Assembly: GCA_012523925.1 (NCBI GenBank)
Contig: JAAYSQ010000264.1
Coordinates: forward strand, 1 to 38,897
Origin: Clostridiales bacterium
GTDB taxonomy: Bacteria > Bacillota > Clostridia > Lachnospirales > Lachnospiraceae
DNA length: 38,897 bases
Reading direction: 5' to 3'
The position numbers were made by a program, and so were the translations under genes. Shown piece by piece: positions 34,715-38,897 of this stretch (within the stretch, counting starts at the first letter, position 1; each line of letters starts with the position of its first letter). The notes beneath the pieces were generated by a model. It was not told the DNA's origin. It saw nothing but the letters and a program-made list of their open reading frames with translations, and did not search any database.

Positions 34715-35368
34715 ATGCTAGGTTTGTTGCTAAAAGATTTTATCAATTTAAAACGATATACAAAAATATTTGGGTTATTTATCTTTATCTATGGTTTCAT
34801 GGCATATACGCAAAAGGATGCTAGTTCTTTTACCAGTATCTTTGCCTTGCTATTTACTATATTAACTATGAGTAGTTATGCCTATGATGAGGTTGCCAAA
34901 TGGGATGTATATGCCCTTACTATGCCGATCAGTAGGGAGGAAATCGTCCGTAGTAAATATTATCTTATGTTGCTACTAGTTGCATTGAGCTTTGCTTTCA
35001 GTACTGTATTTACTATTGTATTAAACTTTATATTAGGAATAGCGAATATTTATCTAGGGTTAGAGGCTTGCTATATTGCAGCATCGGTTATTGTTCTTTT
35101 CTATTCAATAACGCTTCCTATTATAACAAAGTTGGGGATTGAAAAAGCCAGAATTATATTCTTCGCTGTATATATGATACCTGTGGTAATTGGTTATTTC
35201 ATTAAAAAGGCAGCAAATGCAGGAATGATTAAGATACCGACACGTCTTTTGGAAATAAGTAAAATAGCAATACAATACCGATTTATTGTTATACCAATTG
35301 TCTTATTAATTGCATTATGGATTTCCTATGAAATAGCGATACGAATATATCAGAAAAAGGAATTTTAG
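34715..35368 (+). CDS. ABC-2-type permease
   Basis: 217 residues with about six hydrophobic helices: IFGLFIFIYGFMAY, FTSIFALLFTILTMSSY, LMLLLVALSFAFSTVFTIVL, ACYIAASVIVLFYSI, RIIFFAVYMIPVVIGYF and FIVIPIVLLIALWISYE. The segment KWDVYALTMPISREEIVRSKY, after the second helix, is typical of ABC-2 permeases that accompany YtrA-type regulators. AAGGAGAG lies in the end of the ATPase gene. It forms the channel for the preceding ATPase. Confidence 0.88.
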   Translation: MLGLLLKDFINLKRYTKIFGLFIFIYGFMAYTQKDASSFTSIFALLFTILTMSSYAYDEVAKWDVYALTMPISREEIVRSKYYLMLLLVALSFAFSTVFTIVLNFILGIANIYLGLEACYIAASVIVLFYSITLPIITKLGIEKARIIFFAVYMIPVVIGYFIKKAANAGMIKIPTRLLEISKIAIQYRFIVIPIVLLIALWISYEIAIRIYQKKEF

Positions 35369-35436
35369 AACGTTCACCTTTCTTCTTAAGTTTCATAAAG
35401 TAATATATGAAATATTTTGTGGAAAGGAATCTGAAA

Positions 35437-35967
35437 TTGTTTAAAGATTATTATAATAAAAATGAGGTAAGTTCTGAAAAAAATACACCGGTGAGTAATC
35501 AACAATTTACCCCAGGCGGTTTTCCAGGGCAGCGGCCACCATCCGGTCCTCCATTTAGACCACCATCGGGACCGCCGTCTGGTCCTCAATTTAGACCGCC
35601 ATCTGGACCTCCATTTGGACCACCGTCAGGACCACCATCAGGACCTCCGGGACAAATGAGGCAGCCAATGGGTCCTCCGCCAAGCTTTACACCTGAATTA
35701 CCAAGTTCAGAAAGACAAGAATTCCAGCGAGGACCAGCTGAATTTGGAACGGAGTTTCGTGGACCAGGGTTCCCAAGACGCAGACCTAGAGATTTAAGAA
35801 ATTGTGTCAATCGCTTCACATTTATATGGTTAGTGAATGGCAATAGTTTTTGGTTTTTCCCTATCTTCGTAACAAGAGAGCAAGTTATCGGGTTCCGTTG
35901 GAGAAGGGGCGTATGGGTATCTGATAGAATTAATATAAGGAGAATTTTCTTCCACCAATGCTTCTAA
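35437..35967 (+). CDS. Proline-rich PPSGPP-repeat protein with conserved C-terminal domain
   Basis: About 176 residues from a TTG at 35437 with GGAAAGGAA 7 nt upstream; an ATG at 35407 in the same frame has no ribosome site. The middle (about residues 30-85) is a run of Pro/Gly/Ser repeats of the form PPSGPPFRPPSGPP with spacings of about 6-9 residues. The last 60 residues are different: CVNRFTFIWLVNGNSFWFFP, then REQVIGFRWRRGVWV and IRRIFFHQCF, with two Cys and many aromatic residues, resembling a small surface or coat domain. No signal peptide or membrane anchor is visible. It may be transcribed with the ABC operon, as no terminator separates them. A spore-coat or envelope role is a guess; I do not recognise the family by name. 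Confidence 0.65.
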   Translation: MFKDYYNKNEVSSEKNTPVSNQQFTPGGFPGQRPPSGPPFRPPSGPPSGPQFRPPSGPPFGPPSGPPSGPPGQMRQPMGPPPSFTPELPSSERQEFQRGPAEFGTEFRGPGFPRRRPRDLRNCVNRFTFIWLVNGNSFWFFPIFVTREQVIGFRWRRGVWVSDRINIRRIFFHQCF

Positions 35968-35983
35968 TATAAGTTAGTATAAA

Positions 35984-36046
35984 ATGCGTGTTGTAGTAAG
36001 AAGAAAGCCCATTAATTAAGGGAAATGGCTTTACTACAACACGCAT
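35984..36046. terminator. Bidirectional terminator between the proline-rich gene and korB
   Basis: ATGCGTGTTGTAGT (35984-35997) pairs with ACTACAACACGCAT (36033-36046), with an inner stem AAAGCCCATT/AATGGCTTT. A and T runs lie on both sides. It ends both convergent units. Confidence 0.85.
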
Positions 36047-36162
36047 ATTTTATATTTCTATAAAAGGTAGCTATCACGGATGTATAGTATTTCAGTATCT
36101 TGTATCTAAGTTAAAATTAAATACCAGATTCTTAGTACTTTCTTAATTGGTTACACAATTAG

Positions 36163-37008
36163 CTACACAAACTCTTGAATTAATCGTTGCAATACTGCAT
36201 CTTCACATTGCTTTTTGTATAATTGTCCGCCCTTGGATAGCACCGCATTCTTGGCATGGAAATCCGGCATTTCCTCATGATATAGAACACCAATAGGAAT
36301 TGTATCATCAAATTCCATAGCCTTTTCTATAGCAGCCATCTTATTGGTGGGATCATAGCTATCATCCAAGTGGTAGACTCTATCCTTATAATATCGGAAG
36401 GTATTTACCTTATTAAAGCTTACACAAGGCTGTAGAATATCAACAAGAGCATAACCTTTATAGGAAATTGCCTTTTTCATTATTGCCGTCAGATGCTCTG
36501 GATCTCCGCTAAAGGCTCTCGCTACAAATCCTGCTCCAGAGGCAATCGCCAAGAGAAGAGGATGAAATGGAATATTGTTATTTCCAGTGGTTTGGACACC
36601 GGTGATCTGACCTTCGGCAGTAGTAGGAGAAGCCTGACCTTTTGTTAGCCCATATATCTGATTGTTATGGACAAAGTGGGTAATATCTATATTTCTTCGG
36701 ATAGTATGTATAAAATGATTGCCGCCTTCACCGTAGGAATCTCCATCGCCAGTATTTACAATAACAGTTAATTCTTCATTGGCAATTTTGGCAGCAGTGG
36801 CAGCAGGCAAGCTTCTTCCATGAAGTCCGCAGAAACTGTTGGCACTGATATATTGCGGTGTTTTCGCGGCTTGACCGATACCAGCTGCCATTAATACTTT
36901 AGACGGATCTTTACCCAGTTCTTCAAGGGCATTTTTAAGGCATTTCAAAATACTAAAGTTACCGCATCCCGGACACCAAGCGGTTTCATAAGTTTGAAAT
37001 TGACACAT
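36163..37008 (-). CDS. korB: 2-oxoacid:ferredoxin oxidoreductase, beta subunit (KorB-like)
   Basis: 281 residues. TPP-binding subunit that, with the alpha/gamma chain, oxidises a 2-oxoacid to its acyl-CoA with reduction of ferredoxin. Seen are the Cys pair WCPGCGNFSIL (one of the Fe-S ligands), FCGLHGRSLPAATAAK, the TPP/Mg motif NTGDGDSYGEGGNHF and NNQIYGLTKGQASPT. The length is as in two-subunit 2-oxoglutarate-type enzymes. The ATG at 37008 follows AAAGGAGG inside the end of the alpha gene, 2 nt apart, so they are translated together. The substrate (2-oxoglutarate, or another 2-oxoacid) cannot be set from the sequence alone. Confidence 0.93.
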   Translation of the reverse strand: MCQFQTYETAWCPGCGNFSILKCLKNALEELGKDPSKVLMAAGIGQAAKTPQYISANSFCGLHGRSLPAATAAKIANEELTVIVNTGDGDSYGEGGNHFIHTIRRNIDITHFVHNNQIYGLTKGQASPTTAEGQITGVQTTGNNNIPFHPLLLAIASGAGFVARAFSGDPEHLTAIMKKAISYKGYALVDILQPCVSFNKVNTFRYYKDRVYHLDDSYDPTNKMAAIEKAMEFDDTIPIGVLYHEEMPDFHAKNAVLSKGGQLYKKQCEDAVLQRLIQEFV

Positions 37009-37010
37009 AC

Positions 37011-38687
37011 TTATAGGCCTCCTTTCTCTAGAATATCAACAATCTCCTCCGCGGAAATTTGACGACCGTCATATTTCAGAATACTGTCATTACATTGAAT
37101 TCCAGTATATTCGCGGATAATTCCAGCCAATTGGCCAGTTGCATTTTGCTCTATATTCACGATCTGCTTAGCAAGTGGTGCTTTTTCTAGCAATCTTGCC
37201 GTTGGTAGTGGGAATATATCTCCGAAGACCAGAGCACCATATTTACCATTGTATTTCTTATTAAGAAGCTTCACTGCTTCCTTGATAGGACCATACATAG
37301 AACCCCATCCTAACAGTAAGATCTCGCAATTATCGTCCCCTATAAATTCAGGTTCTTGCAGTTCTTCTTTTAGTTTATTTAGTTTATGTAGGCGCTTATC
37401 CATCATTCTAGTACGAATATCAGCAGATTCTGTAATCCATCCCCGTTCATCGTGCTCATCACTATCAGCAGCCACAAGTGCTTTCGTTTCTCCTGGTATT
37501 CTTCGTGGAGAAATTCCATCCTCAGTAAAACGGTATCTTAGATAATCCTCATCGAGTTCCATATCAATATTGTCTAGATATGGAGTAATATCTTGCAGAT
37601 TTGGCAAATCAAATGGTTTTACAGTAATATTGGAATCGGCTAGATATTGATCACTTAATATAATTACCGGTATTTGGTATTTATCTGCCATTGTAAAGGC
37701 TCTAATAGTCTGGTAGTAGGCGTCCGCATGATCTCTTACGGCAATTACCATTCTAGGGAATTCGCCGTGGGAGGCTGAAACAACAAATTTTAAATCGCTT
37801 TGCTCTGTTCGTGTAGGCAGACCTGTTGCAGGACCAGGCCTTTGAACATCTACCGCAACCAATGGAATTTCTGCAATACCGGATAGTCCTAATGCTTCAA
37901 CCATTAGACTGAATCCGCCACCGGAGGTTCCGGTCATAGCTCTGGCACCAGCGTAGGAAGCACCGATTGCCATATTAATAGCAGCAATTTCATCCTCTGC
38001 TTGCTCTACCAAGACATCTGTTTCAAGACTCTTTGATGCTAGATATTCCATAATGCTAGTTGATGGGGACATGGGGTAAGCTGAATAAAATCTTAATCCA
38101 GCTGCGATTGCACCTAAAGCAATCGCTTGATTACCGGAGAGAAGCATCCAATCATGAAAGTTTCCTCCCTTATGGAGAAATCTTGCATCCACCTTATCAT
38201 AGCCTAAATGAATGGCTTTAATATTAATTTCATAATAAAGTTGCTTCACGGAAACTTTCATAACATCTTCTGCGTGATCTAAACTCTCGCCAAATAGCTT
38301 TAATATGGCTCCAATAGCGATACTTCCGGATACACGTGGGTTGCCTAATTCTTTTGCCATTTCCTCCATAGGAAGTGGAATGATTTTGTTATCTTGTTCA
38401 CGTAGCTTACTGTCACATAGAATAAATCCATTTTCCTTTAGCTTTGCGTGATGTAGCTCAATTGTCTCGCTGTTAAGGGCAATGATTCCATCCAACTGGT
38501 GACTATGGGACCTAATAATTTCGTTACCAAAACGGATGGTTGAAAAATTGTGACCTCCCCGAACTCGGGACATGACATCCCTGGTTGTATAGACGAAATA
38601 GCCTGATTTTTTGAGCAGCTTTTCTAAGATCGTTACCGTGGTATCAATTCCTTGTCCGGCTGCTCCACCTATCAAGATGTTGTACAT
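37011..38687 (-). CDS. korA: 2-oxoacid:ferredoxin oxidoreductase, gamma-alpha fused subunit (KorA-like)
   Basis: 558 residues: a gamma domain (residues 1 to about 180; GGAAGQGIDTT and SRVRGGHNFSTIRFG are typical) joined to an alpha domain from about residue 185 (GAIAAGLRFYSAYPMSPSTS, DEIAAINMAIGASYAGARAMTGTSGGG, then GLPTRTEQSDLKF). The C-terminal transketolase-like part contains EILLLGWGSMYGPIKEA. No ferredoxin domain is fused. ATG at 38687 follows AAGGAGG by 7-8 nt. First gene of the two-gene operon; its promoter should lie in the AT-rich 38700-38897, where I could not choose one box. Confidence 0.93.
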   Translation of the reverse strand: MYNILIGGAAGQGIDTTVTILEKLLKKSGYFVYTTRDVMSRVRGGHNFSTIRFGNEIIRSHSHQLDGIIALNSETIELHHAKLKENGFILCDSKLREQDNKIIPLPMEEMAKELGNPRVSGSIAIGAILKLFGESLDHAEDVMKVSVKQLYYEINIKAIHLGYDKVDARFLHKGGNFHDWMLLSGNQAIALGAIAAGLRFYSAYPMSPSTSIMEYLASKSLETDVLVEQAEDEIAAINMAIGASYAGARAMTGTSGGGFSLMVEALGLSGIAEIPLVAVDVQRPGPATGLPTRTEQSDLKFVVSASHGEFPRMVIAVRDHADAYYQTIRAFTMADKYQIPVIILSDQYLADSNITVKPFDLPNLQDITPYLDNIDMELDEDYLRYRFTEDGISPRRIPGETKALVAADSDEHDERGWITESADIRTRMMDKRLHKLNKLKEELQEPEFIGDDNCEILLLGWGSMYGPIKEAVKLLNKKYNGKYGALVFGDIFPLPTARLLEKAPLAKQIVNIEQNATGQLAGIIREYTGIQCNDSILKYDGRQISAEEIVDILEKGGL

Positions 38688-38897
38688 TCGACTGCCTCCT
38701 TCACTATATGATGTGGTTATTATACATAATATTGGTAAATATTACAATAACAAACACGAATATATTTTAAATATTTATTAACATCAAAATTCTAATCATA
38801 ATCCCATGCAAAGGCGAGGTAACCTCTATCTAATTTATATTTATATAAAATGGTATCGAGAAGCTATAAAAATCCGAGAATGAATTATAAACATCAA

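Overview
The window reads as chromosomal DNA of a low-GC anaerobic Firmicute, most likely a Lachnospiraceae close to the Lachnoclostridium/Clostridium phytofermentans group. This is inferred from AT-rich codon use, strong AGGAGG-type ribosome sites, frequent TTG/GTG starts, a T-box ahead of valS, a CIRCE-like operator, a 2-oxoacid:ferredoxin oxidoreductase, and a large helical protein/Hsp70-like operon that I associate with Lachnospiraceae. No rRNA, tRNA, CRISPR array, prophage or intact insertion sequence was seen.

Layout. 63-5380 (minus): a class-II PLP aminotransferase-like gene, then two overlapping genes for a heterodimeric ABC exporter. 5556-12430 (plus): a tight four-gene operon encoding a 1185-residue Ig-like/helical-repeat protein, a degenerate Hsp70/actin-fold protein, a TPR protein and a coiled-coil membrane protein. 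This is the best candidate for a poorly described system. 12539-15873: promoter, Val-type T-box (specifier GTA), a second large inverted-repeat element, then valS. 16200-19000: a loosely packed, eroding stretch with a small secreted protein whose signal peptide is out of frame, a small membrane-anchored protein, an ECF-like sigma factor, and a frameshifted, shortened anti-sigma gene. 19003-25425: mgsA, a LysR regulator divergent from purL, and a lipoprotein cyclophilin. 25628-27333 (minus): a two-gene NHEJ module (Ku and a ligase-only LigD). 27559-28134: a CIRCE-like operator and hsp20. 28223-30146 (minus): an ECF sigma/anti-sigma/membrane-protein operon whose sigma gene seems to start at ATC. 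30415-32830: an M42 aminopeptidase and a secreted CAP-domain protein. 33270-35967: a self-regulated YtrA-type GntR/ABC operon followed by a PPSGPP-repeat protein. 36163-38687 (minus): KorA/KorB-like oxidoreductase.

The window mixes housekeeping (valS, purL, mgsA, kor) with stress and envelope functions (hsp20, NHEJ, two sigma/anti-sigma loci, YtrA-like ABC, ABC exporter). Functions are assigned from motifs read by eye; no database search was run.
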